33,077 nt of DNA from positions 23,738 through 56,814 of the forward strand of contig BFEA01000428.1 of assembly GCA_003427395.1 (NCBI GenBank), written 5' to 3'. The translations under genes and the position numbers were made by a program. The notes under the pieces were generated by a model that was given only the letters and a program-made list of their open reading frames with translations, had not been told where the DNA came from and did no database searches. Origin of the DNA: Chara braunii. Taxonomy: Eukaryota; Streptophyta; Charophyceae; Charales; Characeae. Numbering within the stretch: position 1 is the first letter of the stretch; each line of letters begins with the position of its first letter. Shown one piece after another: positions 1 through 10,528 of the stretch.

Positions 1-12
1 CAGTAGTCAACC
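1..12. repeat. 72-bp dyad unit A, truncated by window edge
   Basis: The first eleven bases, CAGTAGTCAAC, equal the right end of units D and E exactly. The rest of this unit would lie before the window. It bounds the left side of the first gene segment. Confidence 0.5.
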
Positions 13-554
13 AGTCATGTACTTCTCGCCCAACATTAAGAGGAACATGTTTTTTAGTGCCTGCCCAATACTGCTTTGTGCCATCATATTCAACATTTTT
101 GGAAGTGCGTAATGTATTTTCTGCAAACGGCTCAAACAATTCATGTTTTTGCAAAATCATACGTTGACATATTTTGGCCCATATTACACAAATGAGAGAT
201 GCAACAATGTGTACAATAAATTGATAGTGAGTAATGTGAGATGCGAAACGCAAATGCTACTTGATGGTCGAAACACATCCACGACAGGTCTTGTACAAAA
301 CCATTTTTTTAAATAACACATGTTTGCTTATTGTACACTCATCCCAAAGGGTTCTCCAGAGTCTTTTTTTTTTCCAAATAATAACTCTCTATCTCTCTCT
401 CTCTCTCATTTTACACTTTGGTCCTCATTGGCTGTGTGTCATGCCACTGACTGTTTGTGGAGGTGCAGCTCATGTCCCCTCCAACATCATCGTCCACCTC
501 CCTCCCCACCCTGGCCTTGTTCCACCCCCAACCCCCCTTGATCCACTTCCGGAC
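13..554. other. No gene recognised; CT microsatellite
   Basis: I see no convincing coding frame. A short CT tract is present near 387-410. The minus frame of the next gene continues into this stretch only if the TAG at 555-557 is also sense, which I do not assume. Confidence 0.5.
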
Positions 555-1379
555 CTATTCTTCTCCTTTTCACGGCCTTGCGCACAAACTTTCTTCATCT
601 CTCTCTATGCCCGCACATTTGTCCACGGTGTGCGCAATGAACTTAACGTCAAAATCATCATCTGTTGTAGTCATGTTATTGGCGTCTCCCCTCTGCACAA
701 CAGGCAACCCAGCTCTGTACAATGCGACGACCTTGTCTGCAACAGAAACAACACGGTCGAGTTTGAAGATAAAAAAGTTTAAGACCGTGTTTCTGGAGCG
801 GACCGATGCAACGATCTCTTTCTTGATAGCTGCAGGTTTCTGTATTTGGTCCGTTGTTTTACTGGTCTTTGCCGTCTGCTCGACTTCACTTTTCAGTACC
901 AGCTCCGCAAATGCTAGTTGCTGCAACGTTACGCCAAGGTTGATGCCATCTCTTCTCATTTGGAAAACTTTTGTCAGTGTTGTCTTGAAAGGAGGAGCGC
1001 CCCACCGATCATTGCCGCTCCTTCTCCATGTTGTGTTTCCCTTCATCTCTGCCCGCATCCTGTTGCGAGTCGGAAGCTGGTGATCCGTTTGAGCTGACCG
1101 GACCAGCGGCAGACCTTTTTCGGCCCAAAACCAATGCTTCAATTGCCATGATATCTCGCATCGGACCGTTGTCATAATCCGATTGCATTCCCCGATAACA
1201 ACTCGGATTCCGTTCGCTGCCACGTGCAACCGTAGTCCTTCCTCCGCATGTTCTCCTATTAATTTGATAGTTGTTTGCAGCGTCGTGAAAAAAATGTCCT
1301 CCGATGGGTACAGCGTCGCATCCTTTGCTGCAGAAAAAGCAAAGGCCTTTGTCACTGAACAAAACAATTTGTCTTTCAT
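555..1379 (-). CDS. Uncharacterised protein (unknown family)
   Basis: A long minus-strand frame of mixed, protein-like composition runs from an ATG at 1379. Under the standard code it ends at a TGA (570-572). With UGA as Trp it ends four codons later at TAG (555-557). I do not recognise the family. The protein is moderately charged, has a W-rich stretch around 1115-1160 (motif HWFW), and ends in an acidic Asp-rich part. The frame stays open upstream to about 1727, but that part translates a purine-rich low-complexity tract (1560-1680) into Gly, Arg and Glu, so I start at the first internal ATG after it. The true 5' end could be an upstream exon. It lies between 72-bp units A and B with the next frame, in the same orientation as all other genes on this side. 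Confidence 0.45.
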
Positions 1380-1559
1380 TTTCTTTGTACAACCCCCGGT
1401 TTGTTGCTCTATTGGTTCGCCAGCATTACCTCCACCTGTGCTGCTTTGTCTTTGCAAATTAGTGCAATCTGGACAAAAAATAAAAGAAGACCAACAAATT
1501 AATGATTTAGTAATAAGAAGACCCTCCGCGATATGTGTTTTATGTATTACAATCAGAAA

Positions 1560-1680
1560 TAAACATAAGACTGCCACTCCCCCTCCTCGATCCACCCCCG
1601 AACACACTTCGTAACCCCCTCCCACCCCCACCCCCTCCCCCCGGCCCCCTCCCCTTCTCTCCCCCTCCCCTCCACGCTCA
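1560..1680. repeat. Pyrimidine-rich (C-rich) tract
   Basis: On the plus strand this stretch is nearly pure C and T with long C runs, so the minus strand is a purine tract. It is low complexity, lies upstream of the 555-1379 frame, and could be promoter or 5' leader sequence. Confidence 0.6.
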
Positions 1681-1741
1681 ATGAACCTGGTCGTTTCGGC
1701 AGCACGGAAAACGTTTGTGCTGTGCACACATAGTGGTGTCT

Positions 1742-2584
1742 TTATAAGGCGCCCTTCATCTTACCCTGTAGCGGTACATTCTCCCTCTGCACAATTTGTT
1801 TGTCATTCGATGAAGTCTCTAGTGCGCCTGCCTTTTTTTCATCAGTTCCGCATTTTGCACTGTTTACAGCAGATGTAATCTCTGTTTCTTCGTCTTCACT
1901 GTTGCCTTCCTCTTCCTCTTCGACCTCCTCGGATCTGTCCGTGTTGTCGCTGATTCTATTTCCCTCCGGATTGCTCTCCTCTGCATCGACATCATGGTCA
2001 GCGTCACTGTCGTCACCTTTTCCTTGTTCTTGCATTCTCTCATGTTCTACTTCTTCTGACATTTGTTCGTCGGAGTCTTCTTCTTCGCCTTCCTCCTGAG
2101 CGATGGTTCGTAAATCGTATGACCCTCTGAGGTCGATTGCTTCAGGAGTTCTGTCTTTTCTGTATATTATTCCCTTCTTTGCCCTCTATTGTTGCAGCTG
2201 TGCTTTTTCCTCTCGTCTTTTCTTCTCTGACGCTCTTGGGGGCTGCCTCTCGCTGTCGCCGTGTCTCTTCTGCCACAAGGGACTCGCGACAGGTGATTTG
2301 TTGTGTTCGACCAGTTTCCCCCTCTGCTTTTTCTGCGGGGGGACAAAGAGCACTGCTTCTGTCCTGCGGACTGTGTTCGTGTCCTGTCTATTGAATTGGG
2401 GAATATCCCTTATACTATGTCTTTGCTTTGTCTTCTTGTCTTCTTTTGTTGTCCTCTCCCCCTTCTCTCTCCTCCCTGTGAACTTCAAGGACTTGCACAG
2501 ATCCTCGTACCTTGGCTTCAGAGCCATTCTCTCCAGCCTTATGAAAAGTTTCTGACAAGCAGGAATTCACAAACACTCACGTTA
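1742..2584 (-). CDS. Lys/Glu-rich acidic-tail protein with in-frame stops
   Basis: One minus frame stays protein-like across three standard stop codons: TAA at 2582-2584, TGA at 2567-2569 and TAG at 2186-2188. It ends at TAA 1742-1744. The first conventional ATG is at 2525-2527. The middle is Lys/Arg-rich and probably disordered. The C-terminal hundred residues are extremely acidic, with runs such as EEVEEEEEGNSEDEE, as in histone chaperones or nucleolar proteins, though composition alone does not assign a function. The in-frame TAG falls after a QLQQ string, where CAG to TAG is one transition. This could be a decayed gene under the standard code or a gene using reassigned codons. The frame remains open upstream to about 2640 before the AG microsatellite. 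Confidence 0.4.
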
Positions 2585-2656
2585 GACATGGAAAGATTTT
2601 GGCACATGGAACGACCATTTGTCATCCACCACCGTAGGCGAGATTTTCACACACAG

Positions 2657-2657
2657 G

Positions 2658-2694
<37 letters not shown>
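2657..2694. repeat. (AG)n microsatellite
   Basis: About 38 bases of uninterrupted AG repeats after a short GGGAGGG lead-in. Confidence 0.9.
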
Positions 2695-2697
<3 letters not shown>

Positions 2698-2780
2698 AAC
2701 GTTTTTTGCCGTTGTGACATGAAAGACGATATTTTTTTTCTATGATACATCACGCATTCATTCATCAAGTAACATGCACA

Positions 2781-2852
2781 AGTTGGCTACTGCGTGTCGA
2801 TTGGCTTCTCTACGACATGTGAGTTTTGTATAATTGCACGCGGTTGTCAACT
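2781..2852. repeat. 72-bp dyad unit B
   Basis: The left end is AGTTGGCTACTGCGTGTC and the right end GCACGCGGTTGTCAACT. The two ends are imperfect inverted repeats, and most mismatches are G:U-compatible. The length is exactly that of units D and E. It lies 38 bp from the TAA of the SUMO-protease-like gene. Confidence 0.7.
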
Positions 2853-2890
2853 TCGTGCTTCGATGTCGGGTTTCTATCATGCCTTTGTAA

Positions 2891-4500
2891 TTACGGACTT
2901 CCACTCCGTGTTCCGTCTATGAGATCTCTGAAGACATTTTCTATGTCACACGCTGCTGCGGTGTTATATCCTTTTGCCATTGCTGCACACTGCGCAAAGC
3001 GTTGTACCATTGACTGACGAAATCTCTCGAGCGTTCGTTTGTTGACCTCCATCGCGCTAACAACTTCTGTTATATATTTTACAGTTATGTTCGTTCCCTT
3101 AGTCACGTTTGCTAGCTTTCGCATCAATTCAGCTGCCATGCAACAAACGTAAACACCACGGTCCGACGTATTGGTCTGTTGCGAACATTCCGCATATACT
3201 ACATTAGATCCAAGTACATCTCTGCATGTCACCCACGACGTGTTCACGGTCTCGGGAGTCAACACCCCTGCTTTGTCTGCCTCGTTGAGGTATTCATACC
3301 ACAAAAATGTACGCAACGCCTTCCATTCCTGTCGGCCGCTCTGTTGAAAAGAATCCATGACGATCGCAATAGGTCGTTTCTGGCCATCATTGTTCTCCGT
3401 GACTGCCAAAAACCGACCGACATTCAGTAACAAGAGCAATTTTCAATGGGAATCAACACCCCTGCTTTATCTGCCTCGTTGAGGTATTCATACCACAAAA
3501 ATGTACGCAACGCCTTCCATTCCTGTCGGCCGCTCTGTTGAAAGGAATCCATGACGATCGCAACAGGTCGTTTCTGGCCATCATTGTTCTCCGTGACTGC
3601 CAAAAACCGACCGACATTCAGTAACAAGCGCAATTTTCAATGGTTTTTGTGATTCAAAGGGATGAGAACAACAACTGTCGTTTGCAGTTCATTGCTTATT
3701 CGACGCAGTTTTGCAGGTCTACTCTTGATGCGCTCCTGCCATCCTGCTTTCGCGACATAAACCTTCTGATTGGTGATGACTGCAGGATGCCAGAAAGTTG
3801 TGCAAACATGAAGTGTCGTGTTGTCCTGCGCAGAAAAATGTTCTTCATAGACGGACTGTAAGTACATATCAATTACGGCGTCGTTCAGCCACTGCTTCGC
3901 ACCCAATCGAAATACATCCCGTTTCGTTATCGCTATGGCGTGTCTTCTTGATTTCCACGTGAACGGGAACAAGTGTTCCTCGTCCTCCCTCTCAACCCTC
4001 TTTCTAGCTTCTGCAGCCATACCTCTTGACCGATTGCCCCCTGCAATACTTAACAAAGGTTCATGCACCATCTGAGGATATTGGACGTCATCTGTTGTCA
4101 TCATCTGGTACATTTTCGCATACCACAGATCCTCCAGTATCCTCTTTCATCGCTTCACTGATCTCTCACTGCTCAATGGGAGCAACGGTTCGGTGACACT
4201 TGGTCCACATGACTGTTCGTCATTCCTTGCTGTTTCTGAACTGTCCGTCGCTTTTAAGCCCATGATACAACCCTTGCCATCTACTCCCTCGTTGATTTTG
4301 TAAGATTCGCTCATCTGAACACCCCTCATTCTCCGTCATACAACATATGTCACGACTGATGGACAAAGGTTGCTATGTCAGTCTAAATCGGTTTCTCCAC
4401 AATTCCTGAAAACGCTTATTTTTTCGCTTGTTGTCTTGGCACTTCTTCCAGTGCAGAGTGTCGTTCTGGCGTTACCTCGACCTCAACATTTCCTATCCAT
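2891..4500 (-). pseudogene. Ulp1/C48-type SUMO protease, disrupted
   Basis: From ATG 4500 one frame runs 288 codons with five in-frame TGA codons (residues 6, 41, 55, 118, 288) and no TAA or TAG. The C48 fold is clear: motif WLNDAVIDMYL near residue 200, then IPLN and catalytic His287, followed by TGA288 exactly where the family has Trp, then the catalytic Asp in VMDS (residue 318). The Gln-box follows as QQTNTSDRGV, where the family has Asp-Cys-Gly: the catalytic Cys is Arg (codon 3158-3160), so the enzyme should be inactive. A 194-bp tandem duplication (3253-3640) shifts the frame, and the rest of the domain lies in another frame that ends at TAA 2891. Ulp1 domains accompany KDZ transposases, so this is probably a KDZ-associated protease rather than the host desumoylase. 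The N-terminal 60 residues are Cys-rich. Confidence 0.8.
3253..3640. repeat. 194-bp tandem duplication in protease gene
   Basis: Two adjacent copies (about 3253-3446 and 3447-3640) differ at roughly four bases. The repeated unit encodes the stretch from the catalytic His to just after the Asp. Because 194 is not a multiple of three, the second pass is out of frame. Both copies carry the same TGA after the His codon, so that TGA predates the duplication. Confidence 0.9.
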
Positions 4501-4567
4501 ATGGCAGTCACATGGCCATGAAGCACATCTTGTCAATTACTCGGCTTTAGCGATAAGTCTTTCGACA

Positions 4568-4569
<2 letters not shown>

Positions 4570-4649
<80 letters not shown>
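4570..4649. repeat. (TG)n(AG)n compound microsatellite
   Basis: About 33 bases of TG repeats are followed by about 46 bases of AG repeats. They lie upstream of the protease gene and run into unit C. Confidence 0.9.
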
Positions 4650-4651
<2 letters not shown>

Positions 4652-4713
4652 TGCGAGGCAGAATGACGGTATCCTGTGACGTCATGACCTTTTATCGCAC
4701 GCAAGTATAGACA
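4642..4713. repeat. 72-bp dyad unit C (degenerate)
   Basis: The left core TACTGCG and the right core GCACGCA are at the same offsets as in units B, D and E, which again gives 72 bp. The outer ends have diverged, and the left end overlaps the AG microsatellite. Unit D follows after 2 bp, so C and D form a tandem pair with a 74-bp period. Confidence 0.45.
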
Positions 4714-4715
4714 TA

Positions 4716-4787
4716 GGTTGGTTAGTGCGTGCCACCTGCCACTTTTTAAGTCCACGTTGACTATACATGTGCACGCAGTAGTCAACT
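4716..4787. repeat. 72-bp dyad unit D
   Basis: The left end is GGTTGGTTAGTGCGTGCC and the right end GCACGCAGTAGTCAACT; paired as RNA they give a stem of about 17 positions with one clear mismatch and several G:U pairs. The unit sits between the 3' end of the transposase gene and the 5' end of the protease gene. Confidence 0.75.
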
Positions 4788-5003
4788 CTGAAGTTACCTT
4801 CGTCATACACACTGCTTTGATGCACATTTCTCATACATGTGCACGCAACGGTGTAACACAACCTTGTCGGTGCGAAAAAACAGTCTCACAACCGTGTTGT
4901 TCCATCTTGCACGATCGTGCCGGTCTGAAATACAGTCTCGCCGCTTGAAAAATCTACCGATGTTTGAACTCCATCTTTACAAAATGACTATTGTCGTCCA
5001 AAC

Positions 5004-5029
5004 TCTTCTCTCTCTCTCTCTCTCTCTCT
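5004..5029. repeat. (CT)n microsatellite
   Basis: About 26 bases of CT repeats between unit D and the transposase gene. Confidence 0.9.
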
Positions 5030-5119
5030 GTGTAAAAGAAATACAAAAACTGAACGCATGCTGTAGTATAAAATTACGACTGCGCCCACTACAGATTATT
5101 ATCGAAAAAACGTTCAGCC

Positions 5120-5240
5120 TTTGAAATTCTTTTATTTTTTTTTTGTGATTCCATGTACACTTCTAGAGTATATATCTATTCAACAAAAAACTGTCCCTGT
5201 GAATTTTTTTTATTTTTTTTTTGTGATTCCATGTACCGTG
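5120..5240. repeat. 78-bp-period T-rich duplication
   Basis: A poly-T run followed by GTGATTCCATGTAC occurs twice, with GTGATT at 5145 and again at 5223. On the minus strand the second copy encodes the last residues of the transposase (three Lys from poly-A) and its TAA stop. Confidence 0.75.
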
Positions 5241-7900
5241 TTGTTCCATTTTGCATGTTTCTTTGAGCCCCACTGTGGTTTACAAAAACGAGGAACAATG
5301 TGAACGGTCTCGATGATGGTGTCAATCGTTATGACACTATTGTGCTGATAACCGTTTACCTTCTCCCATTGCAACTTCTTACAACCTGTTGTGTGTTCCC
5401 TTTCGCTATCCACCTCTTTGTACCATTGCACAAAACAACACTTGTGCATCTCCGCAACACTCCCTGTGCAAGTGTTCATGACGAAAAACATGGCTACTGA
5501 TGCATACCATATGTTGTCATTCCCACCTCTCACTGCAACATCGTTGTGCACGACTCTCCCGTGGAACTGTGGTGAAGCTCTTGCCGTTTGAACGCCTGCG
5601 CCCCTGTGCGTCCCGTCGTGTGTTCGAGTGTGTATCACTTGGTTATCAGATGAAGGTTGACAGCCGTTCTCTGTCATGAACGTCGCGAGCGCAGCTCGAA
5701 AATCCTCTTTGCAGGGAAGCTCGTTAAGTATTCTCAACGCCGCATTGCTTATACCCTCCACCTCCGGCAAATGCACACCGTCCATCTGGAACCACCGGAG
5801 TTGTAGAGTTGTTGTGTCGCGCGCTGCGAGGGTATTAATTCCAGTGGCCATGCAGTCTGTCACGGATGACCAATTTTCTGCCGATCTCTTTCTTCGTTTT
5901 CTCACAATCTCCATCTCATCCTCCAAAGCCAATGAGCGTCGGACATGATTCACCATCTGGGAAGCAGCCTTGCGCTTGTTCGATGCCAGATATGGTTGTT
6001 TGCAGAACCTCTGATAATGATGCTCCCACTCATCAGCTGCGAAGGTGTCGGGGACACCGGATCGCTCTATGCATGTTCTCAGATGCATAAGGTCGTGCAA
6101 CTTCGGAATTTTTCAATCTGAGGTTTGATAATTTTCCATCTTCGTTTTTATACTCGTTATGAAATCACTTATCAATGCGTCACATACATCGAGAGAAGTC
6201 GCAGTGTGGGTCGACTTACGAAATACGTGTATGTACATTTCCATGAGTTTGATGAAACAAGCGAAAATTGATTTGCCTGTCGCACGCGGGATGATATCAC
6301 AAATAATAAACACGCAAACTGTCATAATAGACCGATTTTGCTTCGCTTCAAATCGTCCTTCCCTTGAAAAGAAATCACAACCTGTGGCCATGGGCAACAC
6401 GAGCTGCGGGTATGTCCTCACACATCTCTCACTGACGCTCTGCAACCTCGCATCCATCTCGTGCAATATCTCGGTTTGCGCGATATCCGGCAACTTCTTA
6501 TAAGCTGCTGCCTTGAATGCATCTATCATATGCAAGAAATTGCCGTGTTCAATGGTGTGCGCACGGTCCGGTCGCAAAGCGAGATGGTAATCCAGTTGAG
6601 GATCGTCACCATGCGGACCCCTGTAGAATCCCCAAAGGCCGTTCTCTTGAACATGCTTATGCATGTTCAGTTCTGACATTCGTGCCTCTGCGGCACGATG
6701 AATATCGTTGTCCCCATTGTTGAAGCAGTTCGCAGCAAGTTGCGTCTCTAGCGTCTGCGATCTCCTGCAGTTGGTGAAATCGGCGATGACATCGAAATCG
6801 TGTTTGGACATTGTGCATGTTGGACAAACACCGAATTTCACATTTGCAAGGGCACACCTTTCAGGATAGTCCTGTATATAGTTCATGACGAAAGGGTGGA
6901 CTGTTATCTCACCAAACCGCTCCGTTGTAACTATCATGCCGTCATGGGATGCCTCCTTTGTGGACCTCAATACTATTGACAACGCTTTATGCAATATCAC
7001 AACTTTCCGTTTTCTAAACGCGGTGGAGTGCAGACCCCAGCCCTTGTCACATGGTCGGTGTTGAAGCACAGGAAGATACGTAAGGAGTGTGGCGTCCGAT
7101 GCGCGATCGACTATTGACATCATCAGAGGATACGCTGACTGCTTTTGACGACCGTCTACATGAGTCTTGTCTAAATACAGAGACAGAGGGATGACATAAC
7201 GTGTTTTACCATTCGTGTCCACACCCTTGTCCGCTCTGATAACAGTTTGGACATGGTGACTCAACTGGCCCGTGCGAGAGCAACATATGTTGATCCCCTC
7301 GCCGGGAGGTTCTATTTCGAGACAAGAAACCGTTTCAACGTTGCGCAGTGCAGCACATACAAGGTCAGCGAATGTTGTGGGTCAGTCGCGGTACCACAAA
7401 ATGACATGCGCTTCTTCTGACCAATCATCACTGCGTAGATTGTTCTCTTGCCACCCTGCAGCCTCAGCCTGGTGGCTTGCCCATGTCAGACACTCACGAC
7501 TGTTACGAAATGCGATATTTCTTGGGTCGAATCTAGGATTTTTTAGGAGTGACAACAGACAGTCAACGTCAGTTTGGGACATGCCCACACCGCCCGTACA
7601 TGAGAAAATAAATGCTGCAAGTTTGCGGGAGCTGTCGAATGCCTTTGTGTGTTGTTCTTGTTGTTCTTCGGATGCGCAGTCTGCTTGTACATCGGTAGGG
7701 GGCTCAACCTCCTCGCTTTCCCCACTGACCAGATTAATGGGATCACTATTTGATGGTCCACCGATAACCTCCCCAACTATCTCTTGTGCCGTGCTCCTGT
7801 CTTCCACAGCGGATGGACATGCCCGCGCTCGGTGTGAGTTCATCGTCCGTAAGGACATGAAAGGCCGCCCACAGTCACACACGTGACTCTCGCCATCCAT
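5210..7900 (-). CDS. KDZ/Plavaka-type DNA transposase
   Basis: Continuous 896-residue frame from ATG 7900 to TAA 5210-5212, if two TGA codons (residues 173 and 596) are sense. It contains no in-frame TAA or TAG. A C2HC-like zinc finger opens the protein (residues 8-28, Cys-x-Cys then His and Cys). The catalytic region shows VIPLSLYLDKT (Asp244), a DYPERC motif (344), a CPTC pair (359-362), RPDRAH (Asp445, the family D-x-x-H step), and after the second TGA, IPKLHDLMH and DEWEHHY (Glu624/626, the E-x-x-H step). Matching motifs on both sides of each TGA show that it is one protein. KDZ enzymes cut and paste DNA transposons in the nucleus. A Ulp1 protease gene lies downstream in the same orientation, a known KDZ association. 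I could not define terminal inverted repeats or target duplications. Residues beyond about 660 are less conserved. Confidence 0.85.
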
Positions 7901-8210
7901 TGCAACTATGTGCGAGAAATACAAAGTGATGTCAGTTAAGACCTATCCCAGATGGAGCATGCGCGTTCGGTGTGAAATTCATGAGTTCCTTTCACACTCC
8001 CCCCACCCCCGTCTCCCCTCTCCCTCCCGTAGGCTCAACACCGTTGATGTGCACTGCTGACAGATTCCAAGACAACAACAACATTCCAAGCAGTATTAAA
8101 ATCAAGAATTGTGGTCAATGTTTCACCATTTTTTTTATTTTATTTTTTTTACTTCCAGGCATGCCACAATTTTTTTCAAAGTATCACGTCCTCGTTTCCT
8201 GAGCGCGCGC
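7901..8210. other. Intergenic, 5' side of transposase gene
   Basis: No coding frame is supported. There is a C-rich stretch (7995-8030) and T-rich runs near 8128-8180. It would contain the transposase promoter if the gene has its own. Confidence 0.4.
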
Positions 8211-8230
8211 GCACACACACACACACACAC

Positions 8231-8296
<66 letters not shown>
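8211..8296. repeat. (AC)n(AG)n compound microsatellite
   Basis: AC repeats (8211-8230) are followed by a long AG tract to about 8290. Confidence 0.9.
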
Positions 8297-8412
8297 CATT
8301 TATAAAAGAAAAAGATTTATAAAAGTGCGGATTTGTTGGAACATTTATAAAAGAAAAACATTTATAAAAGAAGAAGTGCGGATTTGATGAAACATTTATA
8401 AAAGAAAAACAT
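8297..8412. repeat. Short tandem repeats with ATTTATAAAAGAAAAA core
   Basis: The core ATTTATAAAAGAAAAA recurs four or five times. GTGCGGATTTG is interspersed twice. It adjoins the AG microsatellite and is A-rich low-complexity DNA. Confidence 0.8.
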
Positions 8413-8644
8413 TTTTCTGTTGTCATTGAAAGAAACACTAATAAAAGATATTTAAGAACACACGCACACACACACTGTATACTTTGAGCAATAGCAAACT
8501 TGAACAAGCATTCCACACCATCAACATGAAAGCCAAAAAGTCATGCACTCCAACGAAAAGCAGAATTGCAACTCGAATCACCCCTTGGGGCCCCCATATT
8601 TATGCCTGGGGTCGAAGGGGCTCATTGCAGGTTGTAGCCTCGCA

Positions 8645-8646
<2 letters not shown>

Positions 8647-8696
<50 letters not shown>
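8647..8696. repeat. (AG)n microsatellite
   Basis: About 48 bases of AG repeats just beyond the 3' end of the 8726-10375 frame. Confidence 0.9.
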
Positions 8697-8725
8697 ATGT
8701 ACACCGTTGTCGAGCACTTGAACAC

Positions 8726-10375
8726 CTAAAATATTGCACATACTCCATAAATGCATTGTGCAGAATTAATCATGATATGCATAGCCTGTGCATCGAACAA
8801 TTGCATTCAACGCTGTCCACTACCAATGTCTGTATCACCGCTGTCCGCCATGGTCTCTGGTGCGCAGTCAAGCCATGTGTGAGCACAAAGTATTTCCTCT
8901 CTTGTTGATAGTGCCGGGTGCAATGTAGCACCAGAACCGCTGGCTACAGCCCCGTGCAGGAGGCAACTAAGGTCCAGACCTCACGTAAGTGATGTTGCGA
9001 GGACAGCCTCTCTGTTGACCAAGACAAACCATGACTTCCCCATACGTGACCATCTTTTTCCGTTCGAGCATGATCTCATAATGGTCGTCAGTGCTGCATA
9101 CTGGAGTGCGCCCTCAGGTGTTGCCTCCTTTAGCACGACACGCAACAGTAAATGGGGATTAGAAAATACACTTGTCAACCTAAGAATCGCATGTGGCCAC
9201 CCTTTTGACGTTTGTCCTCCCCCTGCTTCCATATCCCAGTAGGCATCATATTCCTCACCCTCCTTGTCACGGCTCACATCGCTGCCACTCACTTCCACCT
9301 CATAGTTAGGCGCCCTCGCATCTTTTTCATTGTTCCTCACTCTTGTTTCTTCAATGTCATATTCGAAATCGATCGGTAAAGAAGAGTCTTCGAACCCTCG
9401 TTCCCGTTGTTGTTCTGTCATTGTCCACTCATTGAACACATCTTCTTCTTCTACCTCCTCCGTGGACATTGTGTTTATTGGAGAACGCACGATGGAGACT
9501 GTTCTCACAATTTCTTCCCCTGCTGAAGTGTGTTCATCTGCTGCGTGAAGTGCAACATCTGCTTCCATGGCCACCAACTTCCATCCTTCTTCCCTTGACC
9601 TCTTTCTGTCCACCTCAGAAGTCGCAATGCTGAGGCGATGCAAAGTTGCCATGAATATTTCATCCCACAATGGAGTACCACATACGACATCCTCGTCCGC
9701 ACTCCGCACCCTATAGTTAATGAGGTCTTTGTCCGCCAGTGCTTGCTCTGTCACATCATGCAATGCCTCAAGTATGACATTCCGATCGTCAGGTTTCTTT
9801 TTCATGAAATCCACCAGTTGGTCGAGTAAAACATACTCCACCCCGTTTGCAATAATTACTGGAAGATTTTGGAAGTCTTGCGGGGGAGCTTGCGGTATGT
9901 CCTTCAAACGCGAGAGTACTAAAATTTCTGCTGCACCGCTCTTCATCTCGTCCTTAGAATCTTCAACAAGCATTCCCCATTTCTTCGCCTGTGTCATCAA
10001 CGTCTGCTTGAAATCAGCTGGCATGTATGTTCCAACCTTCTGCTGCTTTGTCATATCCACGTCCCCTTCATTGGACATCCCTTCAGTGCACATCCAACCA
10101 ACCACTTTTCTCAAACTGTATGGACTGGTATCAGCACTGTTGTCTACACGCAAATCATGCGCCTCCGTGAACCGTGCCAATAGCATCCGTGCTCTGAGCG
10201 ACTCCTCTCCGTTCGCAGTGATGCTTGCACGAACGTTCACTCTGACATCGAAGTAACTCGGCACTCTCTCCGTGAGTAGTCGAAGCTCCCCGTCGTCATC
10301 GTAGTGGATGCCCTCCTCCGCGTATTGCATCACCTCTTGAAGAGCTGCCCTCGCCTGCGCCGCTGACATCGACAT
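8726..10375 (-). CDS. Uncharacterised 550-codon protein, acidic middle
   Basis: Minus-strand frame from ATG 10375 (MSMSAAQ), open for about 464 codons to TGA at 8981-8983. With UGA as Trp it continues through a second TGA (8807-8809) to TAG 8726-8728. The protein starts with a probable helical, Ala-rich stretch and has a central charged region. Around residues 300-390 it is strongly acidic (for example EEVEEEDVFNEW), and after that it is basic and W-rich. I recognise no family. A long hydrophilic sequence without signal peptide or membrane segments suggests a nuclear or cytosolic protein. It shares strand and segment with the KDZ transposase, upstream of it and between 72-bp units D and E, so it may be an accessory protein of that element. 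The part beyond 8981 is less certain. Confidence 0.6.
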
Positions 10376-10528
10376 GATGGTTGTGCTTTTGTCTATGTGT
10401 CTGTAAGTGGAACGGCAAAACGATGATTTCAAGCTCCATGAGGGTTTGTTTAATGTTGTTTTTGTGTCCCTCTGCTGGAAGTATGCAGTCGTTCGACGCT
10501 GCCAGTCAGTACACGGACATCATACGAG

